Under the pieces are notes generated by a model, which ran no database searches, was not told the origin of the DNA, and saw only the letters and a program-made list of their open reading frames with translations. From assembly GCA_003532195.1 (NCBI GenBank), contig DOFA01000181.1, positions 1-11,393 of the forward strand: 11,393 nucleotides of DNA, in the 5' to 3' direction. The stretch's first letter is position 1. Every line of letters starts with the position of its first letter. Below, piece by piece: positions 1 to 6,083 of the stretch. This DNA comes from Clostridiales bacterium. Its GTDB lineage: Bacteria; Bacillota; Clostridia; Saccharofermentanales; UBA5734. Position numbers and translations under genes: made by a program.

Positions 1-637
1 CCGGTCCCCGGTCGCCCTGCGGGCGGTCATAGGCCGGGCGGGCAGACGGAGGCTGGGATATTGGAGCAGAAACCGAGGCTGCGGTCGCAGCTGCCGGAGC
101 GGCTGACGGGGCTGACGGGCCGGCCGGGGCAGCGGCGGCTGCTATGGTCTGCGGCGGCACGGCTGGTTCTTTGGGTTCAGCAGCCTGGGCAGCCGGTTTC
201 AACGGTTCTGCCATGGCCGGCGTTTCAACAGGTGTTTCCTGATCCGTGCGGCCGGCGGCTGGCGGTGCAGCCACAGCTGGCGGCACAGATTTCTGCTCCG
301 CGGCGGGTGCGCCCGGTTGGTCAACCAGCTTCTCCGCCGGCTCCGCGGCTTTTGTTTCGGGAACCGTTTCCGGAGGGGCAACCGGTTTTTCCGGCCTTGC
401 GGCCTTGATCACCTTGACTGCCCCGGTGATTTTCTTCCCTGATACGCCTTGCAGGGTCAGAGTCGGTCCGGTCAATTCTTCCGGTTCGCGGACAGGCGGC
501 TTGGGAACCGGCGGCTGCGGTTTCGCAACCGGTTCTTCTGCTTTGTTCAGATTGTGGTTTTTCACAGGCTGAACCAGGCCGTCGCCGCGGACGAAACCTG
601 CGCGTAAACCGGTTCCGGAGTCTTCTCTTTTTACCAT
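1..637 (-). CDS. infB: Translation initiation factor IF-2, N-terminal part (runs off left edge)
   Basis: About 212 residues are visible and the frame is open to the window edge. IF-2 is the GTPase that places initiator tRNA on the 30S subunit and promotes 50S joining; none of its G, II, III or IV domains lies inside the window. What is visible is a short start (MVKREDSGTGLRAGF) followed by a low-complexity Pro/Ala/Glu/Lys-rich region, like the variable linker in front of the G domain of many IF-2 proteins. The call therefore rests mostly on position: last gene of the rimP-nusA-ylxR-ylxQ series, 29 nt after ylxQ. The usual Firmicute opening, an IF2_N helical module beginning near residue 5, is not seen. 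The ATG start is tentative: GGAGG at 654-658 lies 16 nt upstream, which is long, while a weaker AAAGG at 646-650 is 8 nt away. Confidence 0.78.
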   Translation of the reverse strand, partial: MVKREDSGTGLRAGFVRGDGLVQPVKNHNLNKAEEPVAKPQPPVPKPPVREPEELTGPTLTLQGVSGKKITGAVKVIKAARPEKPVAPPETVPETKAAEPAEKLVDQPGAPAAEQKSVPPAVAAPPAAGRTDQETPVETPAMAEPLKPAAQAAEPKEPAVPPQTIAAAAAPAGPSAPSAAPAAATAASVSAPISQPPSARPAYDRPQGDRGP

Positions 638-666
638 AATATCTTTACCTTTTCCTCCAAATGGTG

Positions 667-1065
667 TTATTCTGCGAACGGCCGGCCGTCTTGCGCCGGA
701 CTGTCAACGAGGCTGATCAACTGCTGCAGTCTACCGGCGAAACCCGGATCCAGGATGGCGGCTGCAGCTCGGGATTCGTGTCCGGTCCAACGGCTGATCT
801 CAGCCATGCTGCCAAATTCCAGCACGGTTACCTTCTGGTTTTGGCACATCCGGACCATTTTCTGGCGGGTATTCTCCGCCGCGTCCGGCGCCAGCAGGAC
901 CAGTCGGGCTTGCTGGCGGACCAGTGACTGTCTGATCGCCTGGTTTCCCGAAGCAACCGCGCCGGCTTTGGCTGCCAGCCCCAGGAGTCGCCAAACCGCC
1001 AGGGTGGCTGTTGAACCGGGGTCAGTTTCCAGTTGGGATTCCGGGTTCTTCTTCATTAGGGTCAT
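667..1065 (-). CDS. ylxQ: YlxQ-like L7Ae-family RNA-binding protein
   Basis: This 132-residue protein belongs to the L7Ae/L30e/S12e/Gadd45 group (YlxQ, also called RplGA). Family members bind kink-turn RNA and are thought to associate with ribosomes or RNase P; the bacterial role is poorly defined. The recognisable core starts near residue 24 (WRLLGLAAKAGAVASG), continues through QARLVLLAPDAAENT around residues 52-66, and ends with a helix near residue 115. The first 20 or so residues are an extra polar tail compared with what I know of the family. The chosen ATG overlaps the end of ylxR by 44 nt; GGAGG at 1078-1082 lies 12 nt upstream. A second in-frame ATG (1054-1056) is further from that site. 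The overlap suggests translational coupling to ylxR. It is followed 29 nt later by infB, the standard operon order. Confidence 0.87.
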   Translation of the reverse strand: MTLMKKNPESQLETDPGSTATLAVWRLLGLAAKAGAVASGNQAIRQSLVRQQARLVLLAPDAAENTRQKMVRMCQNQKVTVLEFGSMAEISRWTGHESRAAAAILDPGFAGRLQQLISLVDSPAQDGRPFAE

Positions 1066-1333
1066 CCGGCGGCAGTGCCTCCATTTGATGGATCAGCAGC
1101 TGGATCATTTCCTCGCTGACCCGGGTTTTCAGTCCTTTGTCCAGTTTTCGGCCGCGGATGGATTGTCCGAGGCAATGACGGTTCCGGCAGACATAAGCGC
1201 CGCGTCCTGGTTTTTTTCCGGTTGGATCGAGGGCGATCTCGCCGTCCTGGCTGGCCACCAGACGAATCAGCTCCCGTTTGGGTTTCATCGTCCGGCAAGC
1301 CACGCACATGCGCTGGGGAATCTTTTTCGGCAT
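1022..1333 (-). CDS. ylxR: YlxR family nucleic-acid-binding protein (DUF448)
   Basis: This 103-residue protein has the YlxR signature: CVACR at residues 10-14, a KRELIRLV segment at 20-26, DPTGKKPGRGAYVC at 36-49, and a further cysteine at 54. The fold is a small basic RNA/DNA-binding domain. In Bacillus YlxR has been reported as a nucleoid-associated regulator, and other work links it to RNase P; its role here is inferred only. The C-terminal 15-20 residues are acidic and proline-rich (PPDDPNEEEPGIP) and are encoded in the region shared with ylxQ. The gene starts 23 nt after nusA, with a G-rich ribosome binding site (AAAGGGGGG, 1340-1348) 6 nt before the ATG. It is co-transcribed with nusA in most Firmicutes. 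Confidence 0.93.
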   Translation of the reverse strand: MPKKIPQRMCVACRTMKPKRELIRLVASQDGEIALDPTGKKPGRGAYVCRNRHCLGQSIRGRKLDKGLKTRVSEEMIQLLIHQMEALPPDDPNEEEPGIPTGN

Positions 1334-1356
1334 GGGGCACCCCCCTTTCCGGTTTG

Positions 1357-2493
1357 CTATTCCTGGCCCTGCTGTTCTTCGGGCTCTGGAACGTCAAAAG
1401 CTGTAGCCTCAACGGCTTCGGTAAATCGGGAAAGGATTTCCGCTTCGATTGCCGCGCGGTACTGCGATTCGCTCTTGATGTCAATTTTCCAGCCGGTCAG
1501 GCGGGCTGCCAGGCGGGCGTTCTGCCCTTCACGGCCGATGGCAAGCGACAACTGATGGTCAGGGACGATCACCCGGGCGATTTTTTCATCTTCCCGAGTG
1601 TCGACGCGAACGACCTTGGCCGGATTCAGGCTGTTGCTGACAAACTCGGCGGTGTCGGGATTCCATTCAATAATGTCGATTTTTTCACCCATCAGTTCGT
1701 CCATGATCGCCTGGACCCGCAATCCGCGCTGACCGACACAGGAACCGACGCTATCGACATTGCTGTCGCGGGAGGCGACGGCGATCTTGGTCCGCGAGCC
1801 GGCTTCCCGGGCTATCGACTTGATTTCCACGACCCCTGAGGCAATTTCGGGTACTTCCTGTTCAAAAAGCTTGCGCACCAGATTCGGATGGCTGCGGGAA
1901 ACATAGATGATTGGCCGGTTCTTCTTTTCGTCAACTTTCAGGATCAGGAAGCGCAGGCGCTGGTTGAAATTGTATCCGTCGATCCGCACCTGCTCGTTGA
2001 ACGGCAGCACAGCCTCCGCCCGACCGATATCCACAATCACTTCGCGCCTGTCTTTGCGCTGGACAATACCCGCGGCGATTTCGCCGACCCGGCTGTTGAA
2101 TTCGCTGTGGATCCGCTCGCGCTCGGCGCTGCAGAGCTTCTGGTTGATGACATTCTTGGCGGTTTGAGCCGCCAGGCGGCCGAAATCCTGGGGATTGAGC
2201 TGGAACTCCATCGCATCGCCAATCTCAAAATCATCAGACAGAGCTTTGGCTTCTTCGAGCGAAAGCTCAGAGTTCTCATCCTCGACTTGCCCGACGACGG
2301 TCTTGGTCATGAAAACCCGCATTTCGCCGGTCTGGCGATCGACTTCAGCCCGGATATTGTCCGTTGTCTTAGCCTCGAACTCCTTCTTGTACGCTGAAAC
2401 CAAGGCTTCTTCAATTGCCTGGAACAAGACTTCTGCATCGATGCCCCGTTCCTTCTCCAATAGCCGCAGGGCTTCAATCAATTCCGCATTCAT
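1357..2493 (-). CDS. nusA: Transcription termination/antitermination factor NusA
   Basis: This 378-residue protein binds RNA polymerase and nascent RNA to modulate pausing, intrinsic termination and antitermination. Domains in order: the NusA N-terminal domain (about 1-125, opening MNAELIEALRLLEKERGI), an S1 domain (about 135-200, with VDIGRAEAVLPFNEQV), KH1 (VGQRG near 243-247) and KH2 (AIGREGQNARLAARL near 318-332). It ends with a roughly 40-residue acidic tail and lacks the C-terminal acidic repeats of E. coli NusA, which is normal for Firmicutes. Two ATGs are available. The upstream one (2500-2502) is only 1 nt from the AAGGAG at 2504-2509, whereas the one at 2491-2493 sits 10 nt away and gives the usual family start, so the latter is chosen. 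It lies downstream of rimP in the same operon. Confidence 0.97.
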   Translation of the reverse strand: MNAELIEALRLLEKERGIDAEVLFQAIEEALVSAYKKEFEAKTTDNIRAEVDRQTGEMRVFMTKTVVGQVEDENSELSLEEAKALSDDFEIGDAMEFQLNPQDFGRLAAQTAKNVINQKLCSAERERIHSEFNSRVGEIAAGIVQRKDRREVIVDIGRAEAVLPFNEQVRIDGYNFNQRLRFLILKVDEKKNRPIIYVSRSHPNLVRKLFEQEVPEIASGVVEIKSIAREAGSRTKIAVASRDSNVDSVGSCVGQRGLRVQAIMDELMGEKIDIIEWNPDTAEFVSNSLNPAKVVRVDTREDEKIARVIVPDHQLSLAIGREGQNARLAARLTGWKIDIKSESQYRAAIEAEILSRFTEAVEATAFDVPEPEEQQGQE

Positions 2494-2503
2494 GCCTGCC
2501 ATA

Positions 2504-2509
2504 CTCCTT
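2504..2509 (-). promoter_or_regulatory. Ribosome binding site of nusA (decides start)
   Basis: AAGGAG on the minus strand. It is 1 nt from the first in-frame ATG and 10 nt from the second (2491-2493), so the second ATG is the likely start. Confidence 0.75.
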
Positions 2510-2526
2510 CCATTCCACTCATCCGG

Positions 2527-3000
2527 TCAATACCGGATTATTCTTTGAACTTTTGCAACCTGTTCCAGCAGAAAGGTCCTTTCCGACCGGTCTTCCAGAA
2601 TCAGGGCGATTGCCTCGGGCGTGCTGGGTCCTAATGTCCCCTGATGCTTTTTCTTACCGTCCTGCGCCCGATAGAGGGTCACTTCCACCCATTCGCCGCA
2701 GTAACGGGCCAAATCGCGGCTGGTTTTCAGCGGCCGTTCCAGGCCCGGCGAAGAGACCTCGAGGAAGTGGTGCCGGTGCAGTTGCAAGTCATGGTCGATG
2801 ATCGGATCAATCATCCGGCTGACACGGCTGCAATCCTCCAGATCGACTCCACCCGGTTTGTCGATATAAAGCCTCAGGATGCAGTTCTGGCCGTCGCGGA
2901 CCATCTCCGCATCCACGAGTTCCAGACCCATCTCCGCCACCTTGTCAAAGGCGGCAGCAAATACGCGCTGGGCATCCGGGGACCGTTCAGCCATCTTCAT
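2527..3000 (-). CDS. rimP: Ribosome maturation factor RimP
   Basis: This 157-residue protein is required for 30S subunit maturation. The N-terminal alpha/beta domain (about 1-85) includes LRLYIDKPGGVDLEDCSRVSR and the family hallmark LEVSSPGLERPLK; a C-terminal Sm-like beta-barrel (about 88-157) follows, starting near ARYCGEWVEVTLY. An in-frame ATG exists 38 codons upstream at 3114, but that extension would begin inside the -35 element of the promoter and reads as non-family sequence, so it is rejected. The ATG at 2998-3000 has a G-rich AAGGGGG ribosome binding site 10 nt upstream and gives the normal family length. It is the first gene of the rimP-nusA-ylxR-ylxQ-infB operon, with about 33 nt between its stop and the nusA start. 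Confidence 0.95.
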   Translation of the reverse strand: MKMAERSPDAQRVFAAAFDKVAEMGLELVDAEMVRDGQNCILRLYIDKPGGVDLEDCSRVSRMIDPIIDHDLQLHRHHFLEVSSPGLERPLKTSRDLARYCGEWVEVTLYRAQDGKKKHQGTLGPSTPEAIALILEDRSERTFLLEQVAKVQRIIRY

Positions 3001-3035
3001 ATTCCGCACACCCCCTTGATCCTGGCATGAAGCAA

Positions 3036-3062
3036 CAAAGAGTGGGGACAACCCACTCTTTG
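3036..3062 (-). repeat. Perfect 11-bp inverted repeat in the rimP leader
   Basis: Arms 3036-3046 (CAAAGAGTGGG) and 3052-3062 (CCCACTCTTTG) are exact complements around a 5-nt loop. The hairpin lies between the rimP promoter and its ribosome binding site, so it would form in the 5' untranslated RNA. In the transcribed direction the 3' arm ends in CTCTTTG and is followed by TTGCTTC, which is only weakly U-rich. It could be a processing or stability element, an autoregulatory site or a weak attenuator; the sequence alone does not decide. Confidence 0.7.
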
Positions 3063-3085
3063 CTACCAAACAACCATCAAGCGCG

Positions 3086-3114
3086 ATTATACCACTCGAT
3101 CGATCCTTATGCAA
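3086..3114 (-). promoter_or_regulatory. Sigma-A type promoter of the rimP-nusA-infB operon
   Basis: On the minus strand, the -35 TTGCAT (3109-3114) and -10 TATAAT (3086-3091) are separated by exactly 17 bp. A TG one base before the -10 gives an extended -10. Transcription would start near 3079, leaving a leader of about 79 nt that contains the 11-bp hairpin. Confidence 0.85.
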
Positions 3115-3241
3115 GCAAAATGACCGGAATAATGCTGAAATGCCCGGAATTCGTCTGAATGACTAAATCAGTCCTGACATTTTGGGCAGCTACAGAAAAC
3201 TAAAACTGGCGCCGAGACTTCTTTTGCCCGGACAAGTGGGG

Positions 3242-3247
3242 TACAAT
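3242..3247 (+). promoter_or_regulatory. Possible -10 element for the P-loop NTPase gene
   Basis: TACAAT lies 38 nt before the chosen start codon. No good -35 was found: the hexamer at the 17-bp distance (3219-3224, TTCTTT) matches the consensus poorly. Weak call. Confidence 0.35.
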
Positions 3248-3272
3248 TAATGCAGGGATCTAAAATAGCAAG

Positions 3273-3276
3273 GGAG
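3273..3276 (+). promoter_or_regulatory. Ribosome binding site of the P-loop gene (decides start)
   Basis: GGAG within AGGGAG. It is 3 nt from the ATG at 3280 and 9 nt from the ATG at 3286, so the latter is preferred. Confidence 0.7.
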
Positions 3277-3285
3277 TGAATGCCT

Positions 3286-3726
3286 ATGGTCAAGGTAATT
3301 GTCGGCTGCAAGGGGAGCGGGAAAACCGCCCGGCTGGTAGATGACTTGAATCTGCATGCCATCAGTGATTCAGCAAATGTCGTATGCATCGAAGTCGGGC
3401 GGCGTTTGGACCGTATGGTCAAGTACAAGATCCGTTTGATCGACATCACGGAATATCCGGTTGGCAGCTACCCGGAACTGCTGAGTTTTATAGCCGGCAT
3501 CAGCGCCAAAGACTACGACCTCACTCACGTTTACATTGACAGTGTTACCAAAGTGATCGGCGATCCGGAAATGTCCGGCGATGCGATCCATTACGACCTT
3601 CTGCTGGAGTTTCTCGGCCAGCTGGAAAAATTCTCCGCCAACAACAATTTCGACGTCATGATCATTCTCAGTGCTGACCCCGCGAATCTGCCCGAGGGCC
3701 TTCGCAGGTACTGTGACCCATATTAG
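3286..3726 (+). CDS. Small P-loop NTPase of unknown function
   Basis: This 146-residue protein begins with a beta strand leading straight into a Walker A motif (GCKGSGKT, residues 7-14). A hydrophobic strand ending in Asp (HVYID, 81-85) is a Walker B candidate, and DVMIILSAD near 123-131 resembles a following core strand. No additional DNA-binding, membrane or signal segment is visible. I recognise the overall pattern as a short single-domain ATP-binding protein common in Clostridia and often mislabelled as a PilT-like protein; that is from memory. It is much too short for a real PilT and lacks its motifs. The start at 3286 is set by ribosome binding site spacing; ATG 3280 would add two residues. 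It is transcribed divergently from rimP, converges on the TIGR03915-like gene, and is followed by a terminator, so it appears monocistronic. Substrate and role are unknown. Confidence 0.85.
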   Translation: MVKVIVGCKGSGKTARLVDDLNLHAISDSANVVCIEVGRRLDRMVKYKIRLIDITEYPVGSYPELLSFIAGISAKDYDLTHVYIDSVTKVIGDPEMSGDAIHYDLLLEFLGQLEKFSANNNFDVMIILSADPANLPEGLRRYCDPY

Positions 3727-3773
3727 TCCGGTTTTCACCGTAGGTCAAACAACCTGTTTTATCCGTCCCGGCA

Positions 3774-3804
3774 GGGGCCGATCCGTCGGATTGGCCCCGC
3801 TTTT
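3774..3804 (+). terminator. Rho-independent terminator after the P-loop gene
   Basis: An 11-bp stem (3774-3784 with 3788-3798, including one G-T pair) with a 3-nt loop is followed by TTTT at 3801-3804. It lies in the 76-bp gap between two convergent genes. Read from the minus strand, the same stem has no U tract, so termination is expected mainly for the plus-strand gene. Confidence 0.82.
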
Positions 3805-4624
3805 AATATTCTGAAGGGTCTTCAGTCAGATATTTCCAGTATTTTTTTGGCATGTTCGCTCGCTGCAGCGCCGGATTGCGCCGTTCCGGAATGCTCAGTC
3901 GCTTGAGATACAGGCGCCAGAGGGCAGAAAAATCCGGTTCGGCCGCCGTCCGTTCCGATGCGGCCGCCGCTAGTTCCGCCTGGCCCGGAAAAGGCCCTGC
4001 CAGCGGCATTTCGCCTTCGTCCGGCGGAAATCCGGACTCGGCCAGGATATGCAGGCTGACACGGCCGTCGGAGAGATGCAGGGCGGCTATGCGGCGGCGT
4101 AAATCGCGGATCGCGAAATTCTGGTCCGCCAGCCGGTCCGTGAAATGGGGCAGGATTATGGGCAGAACATGGTAATCCGGCCGGAAATCGGCTACGCTGA
4201 ATGCCGGGCCGACATTATGGAAGCGCAGCAAGCCAAGATACTTGTGCGCCTGCGCGCTGACGCGGCGCGCCGCACCGGCAACCGCGGCGACCGGCGGCTC
4301 ATATAGCCGTCCGGACGGATCGCATCCCAGTTGCAGGGCGCGCTCCAAGTATACCCCGATCTGGTCAGCAATGCCCCCGTCCTCAGACAGATAAGCCCGG
4401 TATGCGGAGTCCAGGACCGCCGATCCGGACTCCGGGCCCAACCGGCTGGCCAGGTGGCGGCGAAAAAGCCGGCGGATATTTTGCTCGCGCGGTATCGCGC
4501 AGACTTCCAGCAAAGTGGGTCCGTCCGATTCGGACAAGAATCCCTCCGGCTTCAGGCCGCGGCGAAAACACCAGGCGACAGCGGACAGCAAGCCGTCGAA
4601 AGAGGCATCATACTGGATAAACAC
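3803..4624 (-). CDS. TIGR03915-like putative DNA metabolism protein (DUF4130-type)
   Basis: This 273-residue protein resembles the TIGR03915 family of unknown biochemical function, which is linked in genomes to a radical SAM protein and, in some bacteria, is fused to a uracil-DNA-glycosylase-like domain. Matching features are the opening VFIQYDASFDGLLSA, the central AHKYLGLLRF (about 126-134), LPHFTDRLADQNFAIRDLRR (about 158-177) and the C-terminal NPALQRANMPKKYWKYLTE. No glycosylase domain is attached here. The longer reading frame from 4732 begins with unrelated sequence inside the upstream gene. The GTG at 4622-4624 has GGAGG (4634-4638) exactly 9 nt upstream and gives the family N terminus. 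It overlaps the upstream radical SAM gene by 17 nt, implying translational coupling and joint function. Confidence 0.85.
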   Translation of the reverse strand: MFIQYDASFDGLLSAVAWCFRRGLKPEGFLSESDGPTLLEVCAIPREQNIRRLFRRHLASRLGPESGSAVLDSAYRAYLSEDGGIADQIGVYLERALQLGCDPSGRLYEPPVAAVAGAARRVSAQAHKYLGLLRFHNVGPAFSVADFRPDYHVLPIILPHFTDRLADQNFAIRDLRRRIAALHLSDGRVSLHILAESGFPPDEGEMPLAGPFPGQAELAAAASERTAAEPDFSALWRLYLKRLSIPERRNPALQRANMPKKYWKYLTEDPSEY

Positions 4625-5876
4625 CGGGAATATCCTCCATCTGCAGCTGTAATGGCGATTGCCGGCGCATGCCGGCTTTGTCTGCGAGCAAAAAACGCAG
4701 GGATTCCGCCGGTGGAACGCGCGCCGCGCCATACTGCCCGTCGCAGGTGATGAACCAGGAAGCCCTGCGCAGCGTGAGGTTAAAGGCTTTCAGCTCTTCC
4801 AGGCGCAAGCGGTGGCCGCGGCGCGCGGCGATTATCTTTTGCGCGGAACGGACGCCGATGCCAGGAACACGCAGGAGGGTCTCATAATCAGCCCGGTTCA
4901 ATTCGACCGGATAATATTCCAGATGCCGCAACGCCCAGGCACATTTGGGATCAAGCTCCAGATCCAGGTCTGGCTGGTGATGATCCAGCAGTTCATCGCT
5001 CCGGAAGTGGTAGAAGCGCAGCAACCAGTCCGCCTGGTAGAGCCTGTGCTCGCGCAGCAGCGGCGGCGGCTGGGACAGGGCTGGCAGCCGGGAGTCCTGG
5101 TTGACTGGGATATAGGCAGAATAGTAAACCCTTTTCAGATGATAATCCCGGTAAAGCTTTTGGGCAGAGCTGAGGATCTGCAGATCCCTTTCCGGACTCG
5201 CCCCCACGATAATCTGGGTGCTCTGGCCGGCCGGAGCAAAAGCCGGGGCATGGCGATAGCGGACCAGCTCATCCTGATTGGCCTGGCGGCGGCTGGCAAT
5301 GAACTGCATGGGCCGGGCGATCGCCTGGGCGGTCTTTTGCGGCGCCAGTGCCTGCAGCGACGACGCCGTGCATTGTTCCATGTTGACGCTGATGCGGTCA
5401 GCCAGTAAACCAAGTTTTTCAATCAGATCCGGCCCTGTTCCCGGTATGGCCTTGGCGTGAATGTAACCGTTGAAATGATACCGGCCGCGCAGCAGAAGCA
5501 GGGTGCGGATCATTAATTCTGTAGTATGGTCCGGACTCTGAACAACGCCGGAACTGAGAAAAAGCCCCTCGATATAGTTGCGCCGGTAAAAGGCCATGGT
5601 CAGATCCGCCAGTTCTTCCGGCTGAAAGGCGGCGCGCACGATATCGTTGGAGCGGCGGTTCGCGCAATAGGCACAATCATAATCGCAATGATTGGTCAGC
5701 AGGACTTTCAGCAGCGAAACACAGCGTCCGTCTTCAGTCCAGGTATGACAGATGCCGCCGACGCTGGCATTGCCGACACCTTTGCCCTGATTCGGCCGAT
5801 CGATGCCGCTGGTGGAGCAGGACACATCGTAACGGGCAGATTCACCCAGGATAGCCAGTTTCTGCATCAGATCCAT
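4608..5876 (-). CDS. Radical SAM protein, TIGR03916-like putative DNA repair/modification enzyme
   Basis: This 422-residue protein opens with the family pattern LAILGESARYDVSCSTSG and has the radical SAM cluster motif CDYDCAYC (Cys64, Cys68, Cys71), expected to hold a 4Fe-4S cluster that cleaves S-adenosylmethionine. Extra cysteines at 20, 43 and 52 could bind a second metal site, but this is speculation. The C-terminal part carries a helix-hairpin-helix (about 326-352; LLRVPGIGVRSAQKI), a non-specific DNA-binding motif, followed by a conserved tail near residue 360-378. The family is annotated as a putative DNA modification/repair radical SAM protein; its reaction is not known to me. The ATG start has AGGAGGT (5885-5891) 8 nt upstream. 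It is first in a two-gene operon with the overlapping TIGR03915-like gene, under a strong promoter with an apparent SOS box. Confidence 0.9.
   Translation of the reverse strand: MDLMQKLAILGESARYDVSCSTSGIDRPNQGKGVGNASVGGICHTWTEDGRCVSLLKVLLTNHCDYDCAYCANRRSNDIVRAAFQPEELADLTMAFYRRNYIEGLFLSSGVVQSPDHTTELMIRTLLLLRGRYHFNGYIHAKAIPGTGPDLIEKLGLLADRISVNMEQCTASSLQALAPQKTAQAIARPMQFIASRRQANQDELVRYRHAPAFAPAGQSTQIIVGASPERDLQILSSAQKLYRDYHLKRVYYSAYIPVNQDSRLPALSQPPPLLREHRLYQADWLLRFYHFRSDELLDHHQPDLDLELDPKCAWALRHLEYYPVELNRADYETLLRVPGIGVRSAQKIIAARRGHRLRLEELKAFNLTLRRASWFITCDGQYGAARVPPAESLRFLLADKAGMRRQSPLQLQMEDIPGVYPV
4634..4638 (-). promoter_or_regulatory. Ribosome binding site for the GTG start of the TIGR03915-like gene
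   Basis: GGAGG on the minus strand, inside the end of the radical SAM gene and 9 nt before the GTG at 4622-4624. It supports the shorter, family-consistent start. Confidence 0.75.
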
Positions 5877-5896
5877 TATTTGCGACCTCCTGACCC

Positions 5897-5925
5897 AGTA
5901 TACCTGAATGTTTAGCTTATGTCAA
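5897..5925 (-). promoter_or_regulatory. Strong sigma-A type promoter of the radical SAM operon
   Basis: On the minus strand, a perfect -35 TTGACA (5920-5925) and -10 TATACT (5897-5902) are separated by 17 bp. The start point would be near 5890, only just upstream of or at the AGGAGGT ribosome binding site, so the leader is very short. Such a strong promoter for a repair gene usually implies a repressor; see the overlapping SOS box. Confidence 0.85.
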
Positions 5926-5936
5926 ACATTTGTTCT
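5923..5936 (-). promoter_or_regulatory. Putative LexA (SOS) box overlapping the -35
   Basis: The minus strand reads AGAACAAATGTTTG. The core GAAC-AAAT-GTTT (5924-5935) fits the Gram-positive LexA/DinR consensus CGAACRNRYGTTYC at every inner position; only the two outermost bases differ. It overlaps the -35 hexamer of the radical SAM operon, a place where bound LexA would block RNA polymerase. The match is seen directly; regulation by LexA is inferred. Confidence 0.68.
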
Positions 5937-6022
5937 TTTACGCGGGCTGGATTGCTGCCTGTGCCGCACCGGATCTGACAACCAATCATTCCAGAGCTCT
6001 TCCCTTTTCCGGCTATTAAACC

Positions 6023-6028
6023 TATAAT
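6023..6028 (+). promoter_or_regulatory. Possible -10 element for mscL
   Basis: TATAAT, perfect -10 consensus, 56 nt before the mscL start codon. At 17-bp spacing the -35 position (6000-6005) reads TTCCCT, which is poor, so the promoter is either activator-dependent or uses another sigma-A contact. Confidence 0.45.
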
Positions 6029-6083
6029 AAAAACAAGTCCCGTTCATACCGCAGGATGAAATAATTGGGGGAGGTCGCTATTC

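Noticed and set aside
638..640. ATT as a non-standard start codon for infB
   Set aside because: ATT lies 13 nt from GGAGG, but an ATG follows directly; AUU initiation is known for infC rather than infB, so there is no reason to prefer it.
755..1839. Plus-strand open frames opposite ylxQ, ylxR and nusA
   Set aside because: They overlap three recognised genes on the minus strand and show no protein family features.
3001..3114. 38-codon N-terminal extension of RimP (ATG at 3114)
   Set aside because: Its start codon lies in the promoter -35, ahead of the expected transcription start, and the added residues do not resemble RimP.
4625..4732. 36-codon N-terminal extension of the TIGR03915-like protein
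   Set aside because: It would be coded entirely within the radical SAM gene, whereas the GTG at 4622-4624 has GGAGG at ideal spacing and gives the family N terminus.
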